Source of the DNA: Blautia sp.
GTDB taxonomy: Bacteria; Bacillota; Clostridia; Lachnospirales; Lachnospiraceae
NCBI GenBank assembly: GCA_029257805.1
Contig: JARIAR010000054.1
Span: 62,001-126,000, forward strand
Length of the DNA stretch: 64,000 bases
Direction: 5' to 3'
Of this stretch, positions 24,689 to 33,884 are shown piece by piece. Made by a program: the position numbers and the translations under genes. The notes under the pieces were generated by a model. That model was not told where the DNA came from and ran no database searches. It saw only the letters and a program-made list of their open reading frames with translations. How positions within the stretch are numbered: position 1 is the first letter of the stretch; each line of letters opens with the position of its first letter.

Positions 24689-24961
24689 ATGAATGAAGAT
24701 TGGAAAAATAACCCTCGATTATCCGGCATTGATCCAGAAAAACTCTCCATGCTTCAGGGACTGGCTCAACAGGGAACCGGGAAAAGTCCCTCTGACCTGC
24801 TTCCATTTCTTATGCAAGCAGCCAGTCAGGGGAAAAACACGGGTCTTCGCTTTAATGATCAGGAAATCTCCGCAATCCTTGAAGTTATAAAAGCAGGAAA
24901 ATCTCCGGCTGAAGCAGCAAAGATCGATCGTATTGTCAGTATGATGAAAATGATAAAATAA
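24689..24961 (+). CDS. Hypothetical protein, second of the pair
   Basis: A 90-residue protein with AGGAGG 8 nt before ATG 24689. It has no membrane helix and contains Gly/Ser/Pro-rich turns (GLAQQGTGKSPSDLLPFLMQ) and a helical C-terminus (EISAILEVIKAGKSPAEAAK). The frame ends at the first base of a perfect terminator. No family is recognised. Together with the upstream 109-residue protein it may form a complex, as paired small genes often do (inference). Confidence 0.78.
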   Translation: MNEDWKNNPRLSGIDPEKLSMLQGLAQQGTGKSPSDLLPFLMQAASQGKNTGLRFNDQEISAILEVIKAGKSPAEAAKIDRIVSMMKMIK

Positions 24962-24997
24962 CAAACAGCCGCATGGACGCCCATGCGGCTGTTTGTT
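24960..24997. terminator. Strong bidirectional terminator
   Basis: A perfect 17-bp stem, 24960-24976 with 24981-24997, and a 4-nt loop ACGC. It lies between the convergent small-gene pair and cinA and overlaps the stop codon of the first. Confidence 0.93.
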
Positions 24998-25000
24998 ATT

Positions 25001-26269
25001 TTAATCCTTTTTATAAATGCCTTCCATAATACATTCTCTTAACATTACAAGAGCATGCGCAGATGCCTGTTCACGGATTTTTCTTCTATTTCCGGTAAAA
25101 TGAAATTCTCTTGTTTCTACCTTTCCATTGTAACAGCACCCCATAAACACAGTTCCTACAGGAGTTTCCTTTGTTCCTCCATCCGGTCCTGCCAGACCTG
25201 TAATAGAAAGAGAAATATCCGTCCCAGAAACAACACATCCGCCCTTAGCCATCTCTTTTGCACATTTTGCAGAAACAGCTCCTTCCATCTTCAATGTAGA
25301 TTTCTTTACACCAATACATCTCCGCTTTGCCCGATTGCTATAGGTAACATATCCATGGGTAAATACCTGGGAAGCACCTGGAACATTTACGATCCTTGCG
25401 GCCACCGCTCCTCCTGTACAGGATTCTACAAGGGAAAGTTTTAATCCCTGGTCTTTAAGCATATCTACAACTGCTTCCTCTAACGTCTTATCTTCTTCTG
25501 TAGCAAAAATATTTTTTCCAAAGCGATTTTTCAATTCCCGCACAACTGGTTTGATCATCTTTTTGCATTCTTTTTCACTTTCACCTTTTGCTGTGATCCG
25601 CAGATGAACCTCTCCTGTTTTCGCGTAAGGTGCAATGGTTGGATTTGTCTGGTTTTCTATCAGATCCTGAATTTCTTCTGCAACCTGACTTTCACCAATC
25701 CCACAGATTTTTATCATCTGGGAATAAATGATCTCCGGCTGCTTTTTACGAAGAAACGGATAAACCTCTTCCTCAAACATCGGTTTCATTTCATTGGGTG
25801 GTCCCGGCAATAGAATTGCAGTTTTCCCATTTTTCTCAATGATCAGCCCAGGTGCAGTACCGTTCTGATTATCTAAAACAAGCGCTCCTTCCGGAACAAG
25901 GGCCTGTTTATAGTTATTAGATGTAATACGGCGCTTTTTATCGTTTTTTTCATACTGCTTCATGTATGTTTCAATGCGCTTTCTGGAATGTTCGTCCTCT
26001 GCCATTGAAAGCCCCATAACATCTGCTACTACCTCTTTTGTCATATCATCTTCTGTGGGCCCCAGTCCTCCTGTAAAAATCACAACGTCAGAACGATCTA
26101 AAGCTGTACGAACCGTTTCTTTCATACGCGCTTCATTGTCTCCCACAACCGTCTGATAATAAACTGACAATCCAAGAAGTGCACACTTTTCGGAAAGATA
26201 TGCGCTATTGGTATTCACGATGTTTCCCAATAAAATTTCAGTTCCTACTGATACTAATTCTGCAATCAT
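25001..26269 (-). CDS. cinA: CinA-family protein (nicotinamide-nucleotide amidase/ADP-ribose pyrophosphatase)
   Basis: A 422-residue two-domain protein. Residues 1-170 form the MoaB/MogA-like COG1058 domain (AELVSVGTEILLGNIVNTNS, VVIFTGGLGPTEDDMT). Residues about 260-415 form the amidase domain (LSLVESCTGGAVAARIVNVP, GLAGPDGGTKETPVGTVFMG). The family recycles NMN and hydrolyses ADP-ribose, and is named for induction in competence. It is the last gene of the yicC-to-cinA operon, 22 nt after pgsA, ending at a perfect terminator. Confidence 0.95.
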   Translation of the reverse strand: MIAELVSVGTEILLGNIVNTNSAYLSEKCALLGLSVYYQTVVGDNEARMKETVRTALDRSDVVIFTGGLGPTEDDMTKEVVADVMGLSMAEDEHSRKRIETYMKQYEKNDKKRRITSNNYKQALVPEGALVLDNQNGTAPGLIIEKNGKTAILLPGPPNEMKPMFEEEVYPFLRKKQPEIIYSQMIKICGIGESQVAEEIQDLIENQTNPTIAPYAKTGEVHLRITAKGESEKECKKMIKPVVRELKNRFGKNIFATEEDKTLEEAVVDMLKDQGLKLSLVESCTGGAVAARIVNVPGASQVFTHGYVTYSNRAKRRCIGVKKSTLKMEGAVSAKCAKEMAKGGCVVSGTDISLSITGLAGPDGGTKETPVGTVFMGCCYNGKVETREFHFTGNRRKIREQASAHALVMLRECIMEGIYKKD

Positions 26270-26291
26270 TGGTACTCCTTTCTGCCAGGAA

Positions 26292-26831
26292 TTATTCCTG
26301 CATAGATAAAACCTTTCTGTTCTGTACGATATACGTTACAAGAGAAATTTCTGTAAGGATTACGGAAAGCCATATAAATATATCCGCCAGCACTTTCCAG
26401 ATTCCTCCAAAATTAAGGATGAGCAAAATAATCATAATCATCTGAGATGCTGTTTTAAACTTACCCCAGTAATTCGCTGCAATTACAACTCCATTTTCGG
26501 CCGCAATAAGACGAAAACCACTTATAATAAATTCACGGGCAATAATAAGAAGTACCACCCATGCCTTTAACCTGCCAAGCTCTATCAGACAGATCAAAGC
26601 AGAACATACAAGAAGTTTATCTGCCAGCGGATCCATAAATTTTCCAAAATTTGTTACTAAATTATTTTTTCTTGCCAAATATCCGTCAAACCAGTCCGTA
26701 ATACTGGCAATTGCAAAAAGAGCGAAGCAAATATAATCATTTTTATCTCCACCCCAGCCTGTCAGCATAAAGACTACAAGAAAAGGAACCATGATAACTC
26801 TAACAATTGTCAATTTATTCGGTGTATTCAT
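26292..26831 (-). CDS. pgsA: CDP-diacylglycerol-glycerol-3-phosphate 3-phosphatidyltransferase
   Basis: A 179-residue integral membrane enzyme that makes phosphatidylglycerol phosphate from CDP-diacylglycerol, the committed step to the PG and cardiolipin used by the Cls at 13.5 kb. The CDP-alcohol phosphotransferase motif is complete: DWFDGYLARKNNLVTNFGKF followed by MDPLADK, with the metal-binding Asp residues. Its start overlaps the rimO stop by 17 nt, so the genes are translationally coupled. Confidence 0.95.
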   Translation of the reverse strand: MNTPNKLTIVRVIMVPFLVVFMLTGWGGDKNDYICFALFAIASITDWFDGYLARKNNLVTNFGKFMDPLADKLLVCSALICLIELGRLKAWVVLLIIAREFIISGFRLIAAENGVVIAANYWGKFKTASQMIMIILLILNFGGIWKVLADIFIWLSVILTEISLVTYIVQNRKVLSMQE

Positions 26832-28152
26832 CCAACAGCTCTCCTATCAAATCATATTCCATAGCCCCTGTTACCCGGACTTTTGCAAAATCACCAGTCA
26901 TTAAAAGCTCCCCTGTCTGCACGAAAATATATCCATCCACTTTCGGAGCATCCGCATAGGTTCTTCCAATATACGCACTCTCTCCAGATACTTTTCCTTC
27001 GATCATCACCAGCAGTTCCTGACCAACTCTCTGTCCGCCTTTATCATAGGATATCTCCTGCTGAAGTTCCATAACTTCGTCTCTTCGCTCCTCTTTCACA
27101 TCTTCCGGAATCTGATTTTCCATAGATGCAGCCGGTGTATCTTCCTCTGCAGAATACGTAAATACACCAAGACGCTCAAACTCCATCTCATCTACAAATT
27201 CCATTAACGCCTCATGATCCTCCTGGGTTTCTCCAGGAAAACCGGTTATTAATGTTGTACGAAGGGTAATATCCGGAATCTCTGTCCGCAGTTTCGTAAT
27301 TATATCTATAAGTTCCTGACGTGTAGTCCGCCTTCCCATGCGCCTTAAAACAGAGTCACTTGCATGCTGAATAGGAAGATCCAGATAATGACAGATCTTT
27401 GGTTCTTCTTTTATAGTCTGAATCAGTTCATCATAAATTTCTTCCGGATAACAGTATAAAACACGGATCCATCGGATCCCTTTGATTTTACAAAGTTCTT
27501 TCAGAAGACGATGAAGTGATTTTTCTCCGTAAAGATCTTTTCCATAAAGAGTTGTTTCCTGTGCCACAAGGATTAATTCTTTTACCCCCTGCTCCGCCAT
27601 ATCTTCCGCCTGTTTTACAAGCACTTCCATCGGAACGCTTCGGAACTTTCCTCTTAATTTCGGAATAATACAATAGGTACAGTGCTTATCACAGCCTTCC
27701 GCAATTTTCAAATAGGCAAAATGTCCACCGGTTGTAAGCAAACGTTTTCCCTGAAACGGTACAAGATAGTCAATATCTTTATATTCCTGGAAATGCCGTC
27801 CTGCCTGAGCTTCCTCTACTGCTTTCAAAATTTCGCCATAAGAAGTCGTACCCAAAACAGCATCTACTTCCGGAATTTCCTGTATGATTTCCTGTTTGTA
27901 TCTCTGTGCCATACATCCTGTCACAATAAGAATTTTACAGCTTCCTGCCTTTTTGTACTCCGCCATTTCCAAAATAGTCTCTACGCTTTCTTCTTTGGCA
28001 TCATTAATAAAACAACAGGTATTAATAATAATTACATCTGCTTCTTTCTCATCATCCACAATTTCATGGCCATTTCCTGTAAGAAGTCCCAGCATTTCTT
28101 CTGAATCTACCAGGTTCTTATCACAGCCTAATGATATAAATAATAATTTCAT
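26815..28152 (-). CDS. rimO: Ribosomal protein uS12 methylthiotransferase
   Basis: A 445-residue radical SAM enzyme that methylthiolates the conserved Asp of ribosomal protein uS12. The N-terminal UPF0004 domain has MKLLFISLGCDKNLVDSEEM with its cluster Cys. The radical SAM centre is GCDKHCTYCIIPKLRGKFRS, and the C-terminus holds a TRAM domain. GCDKNLVDSE rather than the MiaB-type start, and the operon position before pgsA, favour RimO over MiaB. The start at 28152 follows AGGAGA by 6 nt; an in-frame extension upstream to 28182 is not needed. Confidence 0.94.
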   Translation of the reverse strand: MKLLFISLGCDKNLVDSEEMLGLLTGNGHEIVDDEKEADVIIINTCCFINDAKEESVETILEMAEYKKAGSCKILIVTGCMAQRYKQEIIQEIPEVDAVLGTTSYGEILKAVEEAQAGRHFQEYKDIDYLVPFQGKRLLTTGGHFAYLKIAEGCDKHCTYCIIPKLRGKFRSVPMEVLVKQAEDMAEQGVKELILVAQETTLYGKDLYGEKSLHRLLKELCKIKGIRWIRVLYCYPEEIYDELIQTIKEEPKICHYLDLPIQHASDSVLRRMGRRTTRQELIDIITKLRTEIPDITLRTTLITGFPGETQEDHEALMEFVDEMEFERLGVFTYSAEEDTPAASMENQIPEDVKEERRDEVMELQQEISYDKGGQRVGQELLVMIEGKVSGESAYIGRTYADAPKVDGYIFVQTGELLMTGDFAKVRVTGAMEYDLIGELLDEYTE

Positions 28153-28200
28153 AAAATCTCCTAATGTACGTAAAGGCTGCATAAAGCAGCCTTTGCATTC

Positions 28201-28533
28201 TTATGCCTCCTGTGTTTCCGTCTCTGATGCCATATCTTCTGCCATCATTTCCTCTTCGGATCCTGTTGCTGTTTCCTCCTCAGCATTTTCTTCCTCATGG
28301 ATATCCTCCAGGATTTTTACCTTACCCTGATACAATTCATCAATTGCAACGGAAAGTGGTTTTTTACCTGCTGCATCGTCCACCATAGGCTCGGAACCTG
28401 CAATAATCTGACGTGCGCGCTTGCTTGTTGCAAGTACCAGAGAATAACGGCTGTTTACCAGCATTGTGTTATCATCGTCCTCCGTATTTGCATTGATTGC
28501 TTCGATTAATTCTGAATAAGATGGATGTATCAT
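28201..28533 (-). CDS. rpoZ: RNA polymerase omega subunit with an acidic tail
   Basis: A 110-residue omega subunit. The core MIHPSYSELIEAINANTEDD then RYSLVLATSKRARQIIAGSE is standard and helps hold beta-prime. About 30 extra residues at the C-terminus are almost all Glu, Ala, Thr and Ser, an acidic disordered tail. It sits between gmk and rimO, as usual in Firmicutes. Confidence 0.95.
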   Translation of the reverse strand: MIHPSYSELIEAINANTEDDDNTMLVNSRYSLVLATSKRARQIIAGSEPMVDDAAGKKPLSVAIDELYQGKVKILEDIHEEENAEEETATGSEEEMMAEDMASETETQEA

Positions 28534-28566
28534 ATATTTTCTCCTTTCATAAAATTGTCTTTTTAT

Positions 28567-29187
28567 CTATTTGAATTGTCTGGATTCCTTTTTAATCGTT
28601 TCAATAAACTCCGTATTTCGCAGAGAACGGGCATGCTCACTTTGTATAATCCTGTGCAAATGATCCACACACTCATCCAGTACATCATTTACAAGAAGAT
28701 AGTCATAAGAATCCATTCCTTCTGCTTCTTCACTTGCTCTTGCAAGACGTTCTGCAATTACTTCCTGTGTTTCAGTACCTCGGTTCGTAAGGCGTCTTTT
28801 TAATTCCTCAACAGTCGGTGGCGTTACAAAAACAAGAACTGCTTCCGGATTTTTTTCCTTCACTTTCATTGCACCCTGAATCTCAATCTCCAAAATGACA
28901 TCTTTACCGGACTGAAGCTGTTCTTCTACATAAAAACGCGGTGTACCGTAATAATTCTCCACATACTGCGCATATTCAATCAATTCATCCTCTTGGATCA
29001 ACTGCTGAAATTCTTCTTTTGTACGGAAAAAATATTCTCTTCCATCTACTTCTCCCGGACGAGGCTGTCTTGTTGTTACAGAAATAGATAAGGCATAGTT
29101 ATCATATTTTTCCATCAGACGTTTCATAACTGTTCCTTTTCCCGCTCCGGAAAACCCGGATACTACAACTAAAATCCCTTTACTCAT
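28567..29187 (-). CDS. gmk: Guanylate kinase
   Basis: A 206-residue enzyme that phosphorylates GMP to GDP. GFSGAGKGTVMKRLMEK is the P-loop and TTRQPRPGEVDGREYFF is the GMP-binding segment. I start at ATG 29187, whose first codons overlap the remA stop by 8 nt; an extension to 29226 only adds an unrelated basic tail. This overlap points to translational coupling with remA. Confidence 0.96.
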   Translation of the reverse strand: MSKGILVVVSGFSGAGKGTVMKRLMEKYDNYALSISVTTRQPRPGEVDGREYFFRTKEEFQQLIQEDELIEYAQYVENYYGTPRFYVEEQLQSGKDVILEIEIQGAMKVKEKNPEAVLVFVTPPTVEELKRRLTNRGTETQEVIAERLARASEEAEGMDSYDYLLVNDVLDECVDHLHRIIQSEHARSLRNTEFIETIKKESRQFK

Positions 29188-29452
29188 GAACCTCTCCCTT
29201 TTCTTCATAATCATATATTTCTGCAAATCTTCTGGCTATGGTTTCCGGCTGCAATGCCGAAAGAACAAGATAATCATCAGACGTCACAATGACGGCTTTT
29301 GTTTTTCTCCCTTGAGTTGCATCAATGAGATTCCTGCTTCCCTTTACACTCTGCACCATGCGTTTTACCGGCGCTGCATCCGGGCTTACAACAGCCACGA
29401 TCTTCTGAGAATTCACTACATTGCCGAAACCTATGTTTATCAGTTTTGCCAC
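29180..29452 (-). CDS. remA: RemA/DUF370 family DNA-binding regulator
   Basis: A 90-residue protein beginning after a GTG codon at 29452. FGNVVNSQKIVAVVSPDAAP and GRKTKAVIVTSDDYLVLSAL match RemA, which in B. subtilis forms rings on DNA and activates biofilm matrix genes. The position between yicC and gmk is conserved. Its targets in this organism are unknown. Confidence 0.93.
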   Translation of the reverse strand: MAKLINIGFGNVVNSQKIVAVVSPDAAPVKRMVQSVKGSRNLIDATQGRKTKAVIVTSDDYLVLSALQPETIARRFAEIYDYEEKGEVHE

Positions 29453-29468
29453 CTGTACTCAACCTCTT

Positions 29469-30347
29469 TTATTCAATATTCTGAATCTGTTCCCTGATCT
29501 TCTCAATTTCCGTTTTTAGATCAATTGCCAGATTGGAAACGATCAGATCATTGGATTTTGACAAGATCGTATTTGCTTCCCGGTTCATTTCCTGTGCCAT
29601 AAAATCAAGTTTTCGTCCAACGCCGTCTTTTTCTTCCAACATTTTTTTCATTCCCTGGATATGACTGCGCAACCGGACCGTTTCCTCATCATTACAGATT
29701 TTATCAGAAAACAACACTACTTCTGCTGCAATACGGGATTCGTCTATTTGACTGTCCTGCAGAAGTTCTCTTACTTTTCCTTCCAGTTTTTCACGGTATG
29801 CCTGCACAACTTCCGGCGAACGTTCCTGAACAAGAATCACTTTTTCATCCAGCCAGTTTAGTTTGTCCTGAAGATCGTGTTTCAGGTTTTCTCCTTCCCG
29901 AAGCCTTGTCTTCACAAATTTCTCACATGCTTCCCGAAGAGGCGGTTCTAGAAAATTCCATAACGCATCCTCATCTACAGACTGCTCTTCCATTGTGAAT
30001 ACTTCCGGATAATGCGAAAGAGCCGAAGCCGAAATATCATTTTTTATTCCAAATTCCGTCTCCATTTTCCGAAGATATTCCAGATATTCTCCCGCAAGTT
30101 CTTTATTATACTTCAAAACTACTTTATTTAGGGTATAATCTTCATAAGTGATAAATACATCTACTTTTCCCCTATGGATATAAGTTTTCATCAGGTTGCG
30201 GATTTCCCCTTCAAAAAAACTCAACTTTTTTGGCATCTTAATATTCATGTCCAGATACCTGTGATTTACGGATTTTATTTCAATTGTAATTTTCCGTTCA
30301 CTGCTTATTGCTTCCGCACGGCCAAAGCCTGTCATACTTCTAATCAT
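29469..30347 (-). CDS. YicC/YloC family endoribonuclease
   Basis: A 292-residue protein with the family start MIRSMTGFGRAEAISSERKI and SVNHRYLDMNIKMP, and the C-terminal segment GRKLDFMAQEMNREANTILS with conserved Glu and Asn residues. YicC proteins are endoribonucleases acting on small RNAs in E. coli. AGGAGG lies 6 nt before ATG 30347. It is the first gene of the operon running to cinA. Confidence 0.95.
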   Translation of the reverse strand: MIRSMTGFGRAEAISSERKITIEIKSVNHRYLDMNIKMPKKLSFFEGEIRNLMKTYIHRGKVDVFITYEDYTLNKVVLKYNKELAGEYLEYLRKMETEFGIKNDISASALSHYPEVFTMEEQSVDEDALWNFLEPPLREACEKFVKTRLREGENLKHDLQDKLNWLDEKVILVQERSPEVVQAYREKLEGKVRELLQDSQIDESRIAAEVVLFSDKICNDEETVRLRSHIQGMKKMLEEKDGVGRKLDFMAQEMNREANTILSKSNDLIVSNLAIDLKTEIEKIREQIQNIE

Positions 30348-30439
30348 GGTCTGCCTCCTTGGCAACTTTACATACAGATTTATTATAATTCATTATAAAA
30401 CCCTAGTCAAATCCTTTTTTTCTTTGTCTATATAATCCT

Positions 30440-30468
30440 TTGCGCGTTTTCCTCTTGTATGTTATACT
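30440..30468 (+). promoter_or_regulatory. Promoter of rqcH
   Basis: TTGCGC (30440-30445) and TATACT (30463-30468) are 17 bp apart, ending 45 nt before the rqcH start codon. Confidence 0.65.
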
Positions 30469-30512
30469 AAAAAGCAATAATTTTTAAAAGTGCCAATGAA
30501 AGGAGTATTGCC

Positions 30513-32267
30513 ATGGCTTTTGACGGAATCACCATTGCTGCAATGGTTCAGGAATTAAATAAAAATCTTGCAGGAGGACGTATCAATAAAATTGCCCAGC
30601 CTGAAGCTGATGAGCTTATGATCACTGCAAAAGGAGCAAATGGGCAGAAACGTCTGCTTCTTTCTGCAAGTGCTTCTCTTCCTCTCATCTATTTTACAGA
30701 AAAAAATAAAACAAGTCCTCTCACAGCACCCAACTTTTGCATGCTTCTTAGAAAGCATATTGGAAGTGCTCGCATTTCTGATATCCGCCAGCCCGGTTTG
30801 GAACGTGTTGTAGAATTTGATCTGGAACATCGAAATGAACTTGGAGACCTCTGCAACAAGACACTGATTTTGGAACTTATGGGAAAACACAGCAATCTGA
30901 TTTTCTGCGATGACAAAAATATGATTCTTGACAGTATTAAGCATGTATCTTCCCATATGAGTTCTGTGCGGGAAGTCCTTCCCGGAAGAGAATATTTTAT
31001 TACACAAACACAGGATAAATACAATCCTCTTACAATTTCACAAGAAGATTTTCAGGAAAAAGTATGCAAAAAACCGCATCCTATTTCTAAAGCCCTCTAC
31101 TCAAGTCTTACCGGATTAAGTCCGGTCATGGCAGAAGAAATCTGTTTTCGCGCTTCCATTGACGGAAGCAGCGCTGCTCTTTCTCTGGATGAAACAGCTT
31201 GCACGCATCTTTATCATACATTTCATCGCCTGATGGAACAAATCAAAGAAGGAGATTTTTCTCCTAATATTATTTATCGCGGAGAAGAACCTGTGGAATA
31301 TGGTGTTTTTCCACTTCAGCAATATGGCCCTGAATATCATTCCGTAACCTTCCATAGCGTATCCTCCATGCTGGAAACCTATTACGCATCTAAAAATATC
31401 TTAACCCGTATTCGCCAAAAATCGGCAGATCTTCGAAAGATAGTGCAAACAGCTCTTGAGCGAAATCGAAAAAAATATGCGCTTCAACAAAAGCAAATGA
31501 AAGACACCGCAAAAAAAGATAAATACAAAGTTTACGGAGAACTGATCCATACATATGGATACGGACTTCCCGACGGAAGTAAATCTTTTCAGGCATTTAA
31601 TTACTATACAAATGAAGAGATTACCGTTCCCCTGGATCCTACTTTAACACCTGCACAAAATTCAAAAAAATACTTTGACAAATACACAAAATTAAAAAGA
31701 ACAGAAGAAGCCCTTACCACCCAGCTGACTGATACTGAAAGCGAAATTGAACATCTGGAATCCATATCCAACGCGCTGGATATTGCACGTTCAGAAAATG
31801 ATCTCGCCCAGATAAAAGAAGAATTAACCCAATACGGATATATCAAACGCCATTTTTCCGGAAAAAAAGGGGCTAAAATGCAGGCAAAATCAAAACCGTT
31901 TCACTATATATCCAGCGATGGATATGACATTTACGTTGGAAAAAATAATTTCCAAAATGATGAACTGACATTTAAGTTTGCAACAGGGAACGACTGGTGG
32001 TTTCATGCAAAAAAAATGGCCGGTTCCCACGTGATCGTAAAAACAAAAGACGGAGAACTTCCTGACCGCACTTTTGAAGAAGCCGGTCGTCTTGCTGCCT
32101 ACTATTCAAAAGGCCGCACTGCTCCAAAAGTAGAAATTGATTATATTCAAAAAAAACATGTAAAAAAACCAGGGGGAGCCAAACCGGGATTTGTAGTATA
32201 TTACACCAATTATTCTCTTATGGCGGAACCGGATATTACAGAATTAAAAGAAACAACGGAGGACTGA
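30513..32267 (+). CDS. rqcH: RqcH/NFACT ribosome quality-control protein (Rqc2 homologue)
   Basis: A 584-residue NFACT family protein, often annotated as fibronectin-binding. The NFACT-N domain starts MAFDGITIAAMVQELNKNLA, followed by GGRINKIAQP. The middle is a long coiled coil (about 290-430), and the NFACT-R domain has GNDWWFHAKKMAGSHVIVKT. In B. subtilis RqcH binds stalled 50S subunits carrying peptidyl-tRNA and recruits tRNA-Ala to add C-terminal alanine tails. AAAGGAG precedes the ATG. Five nt separate it from an ABC-F gene, so both are made together. Confidence 0.95.
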   Translation: MAFDGITIAAMVQELNKNLAGGRINKIAQPEADELMITAKGANGQKRLLLSASASLPLIYFTEKNKTSPLTAPNFCMLLRKHIGSARISDIRQPGLERVVEFDLEHRNELGDLCNKTLILELMGKHSNLIFCDDKNMILDSIKHVSSHMSSVREVLPGREYFITQTQDKYNPLTISQEDFQEKVCKKPHPISKALYSSLTGLSPVMAEEICFRASIDGSSAALSLDETACTHLYHTFHRLMEQIKEGDFSPNIIYRGEEPVEYGVFPLQQYGPEYHSVTFHSVSSMLETYYASKNILTRIRQKSADLRKIVQTALERNRKKYALQQKQMKDTAKKDKYKVYGELIHTYGYGLPDGSKSFQAFNYYTNEEITVPLDPTLTPAQNSKKYFDKYTKLKRTEEALTTQLTDTESEIEHLESISNALDIARSENDLAQIKEELTQYGYIKRHFSGKKGAKMQAKSKPFHYISSDGYDIYVGKNNFQNDELTFKFATGNDWWFHAKKMAGSHVIVKTKDGELPDRTFEEAGRLAAYYSKGRTAPKVEIDYIQKKHVKKPGGAKPGFVVYYTNYSLMAEPDITELKETTED

Positions 32268-32272
32268 AATTT

Positions 32273-33829
32273 ATGAGCATTTTAAATGTAGAACATCTGA
32301 CACACGGGTTCGGTGACCGTGCGATCTTTAATGACGTTTCTTTTCGCCTTTTAAAAGGTGAACACATTGGACTTGTCGGTGCAAACGGAGAAGGAAAATC
32401 TACTTTTTTTAATATTGTCACAAACAAATTAATGCCTGATGAAGGAAAAATCGAATGGGCCAAAAATGTCCGTATCGGATATCTGGATCAGCACACAGTT
32501 CTCACAAAAGGAATGTCTATCCGTGATGTTTTAAAATCCGCGTTTTCCTGGCTTTTTCAACAGGAAGTCCGAATGAATGAAATCTGTGACGCTCTTGGCG
32601 ATGCCTCTCCGGAAGAAATGGACCATATGATGGAAGAACTTGGAACCATCCAGGACACTCTTACTATGCACGATTTTTATGTCATTGATGCGAAAGTCGA
32701 AGAAGTAGCCCGCGCTCTCGGGCTCCTTGACATAGGACTGGAACGTGATGTTACAGATCTCAGTGGAGGACAAAGAACAAAGGTTCTTCTTGGAAAACTT
32801 CTTCTGGAAAAACCGGATATTCTTCTTCTTGACGAGCCAACTAACTATCTGGACGAAGAGCATATCGCCTGGCTGAAACGTTATCTTCAAGACTATGAAA
32901 ATGCTTTTATTCTTATTTCGCATGATATCCCATTTTTAAATGAAGTGATCAACCTTGTATATCACATGGAAAATCAGGAATTAAACCGTTACGTTGGAAA
33001 CTACGACCATTTCCAGGAAGTTTACGCTGTAAAAAAAGCACAATTAGAGGCAGCTTACCGACGTCAGCAACAGGAAATCAGCGAACTCAAAGATTTTGTT
33101 GCCCGCAACAAAGCCCGTGTATCTACAAGAAATATGGCTATGTCACGTCAGAAGAAACTGGATAAAATGGATGTCATTGAACTTGCCGCAGAAAAACCAA
33201 AACCAGAATTTCACTTTAAACCCGGACGCACTCCTGGAAAATATATTTTCGAAACAAAAGATCTTGTGATCGGTTATCAGGAACCCCTTTCCAAACCTTT
33301 AACTCTGTCTATGGAACGAGGACAGAAAATTGCTTTAGTTGGTGCAAATGGTATTGGAAAAACCACTCTTTTAAAAAGCATTCTTGGACTTATCCCCTCC
33401 TTAAAAGGATCCTGTGAACTGGGAGAAAATCTTCAGATCGGTTATTTTGAACAGGAAGTAAAAGGCGACAACAAAACAACCTGTATTGATGAAATCTGGG
33501 CGGAATTTCCTTCCTATACTCAATATGAAGTCCGTTCCGCTCTTGCAAAATGCGGACTCACTACCAAACATATTGAAAGTCAGGTCCGTGTTTTAAGCGG
33601 TGGAGAACAGGCAAAAGTCCGTCTTTGTAAACTTGTAAACAAAGAAACCAATATTCTTCTCCTTGACGAACCTACCAATCATCTTGATGTAGATGCAAAA
33701 GAAGCCTTAAAACAGGCTCTTACAGAATATAAAGGCAGTGTCCTTCTAATCTGCCACGAACCGGAATTTTATCAGGATGTTGTTTCTCAGGTGTGGGACT
33801 GCAGTAAATGGACTACTAAAATACTTTAA
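32273..33829 (+). CDS. ABC-F family translation-associated ATPase
   Basis: A 518-residue protein with two ABC domains and no membrane segment. The first has GANGEGKSTFFNIV, LSGGQRTKVLLGKLLL and LLDEPTNYLD. The second has GANGIGKTTLLKSI, LSGGEQAKVRLCKLVN and LLDEPTNHLD. The long basic linker between them (about 240-315) is the ribosomal tRNA-interacting segment. It resembles the YkpA/YbiT branch. ABC-F proteins bind the E site and relieve stalls or give drug resistance. Lying 5 nt after rqcH, it probably acts in stalled-ribosome handling. Confidence 0.94.
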   Translation: MSILNVEHLTHGFGDRAIFNDVSFRLLKGEHIGLVGANGEGKSTFFNIVTNKLMPDEGKIEWAKNVRIGYLDQHTVLTKGMSIRDVLKSAFSWLFQQEVRMNEICDALGDASPEEMDHMMEELGTIQDTLTMHDFYVIDAKVEEVARALGLLDIGLERDVTDLSGGQRTKVLLGKLLLEKPDILLLDEPTNYLDEEHIAWLKRYLQDYENAFILISHDIPFLNEVINLVYHMENQELNRYVGNYDHFQEVYAVKKAQLEAAYRRQQQEISELKDFVARNKARVSTRNMAMSRQKKLDKMDVIELAAEKPKPEFHFKPGRTPGKYIFETKDLVIGYQEPLSKPLTLSMERGQKIALVGANGIGKTTLLKSILGLIPSLKGSCELGENLQIGYFEQEVKGDNKTTCIDEIWAEFPSYTQYEVRSALAKCGLTTKHIESQVRVLSGGEQAKVRLCKLVNKETNILLLDEPTNHLDVDAKEALKQALTEYKGSVLLICHEPEFYQDVVSQVWDCSKWTTKIL

Positions 33830-33830
33830 G

Positions 33831-33884
33831 AAAAACCTCACGACAGCACGGATTTGTTTCCAGAAAGCTGTCGTGAGGTTTTTT
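33831..33884. terminator. Bidirectional terminator
   Basis: A 17-bp stem joins 33831-33847 and 33867-33883, with A and T runs on both sides. It separates the ABC-F gene and the convergent TraX-like gene. Confidence 0.9.
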
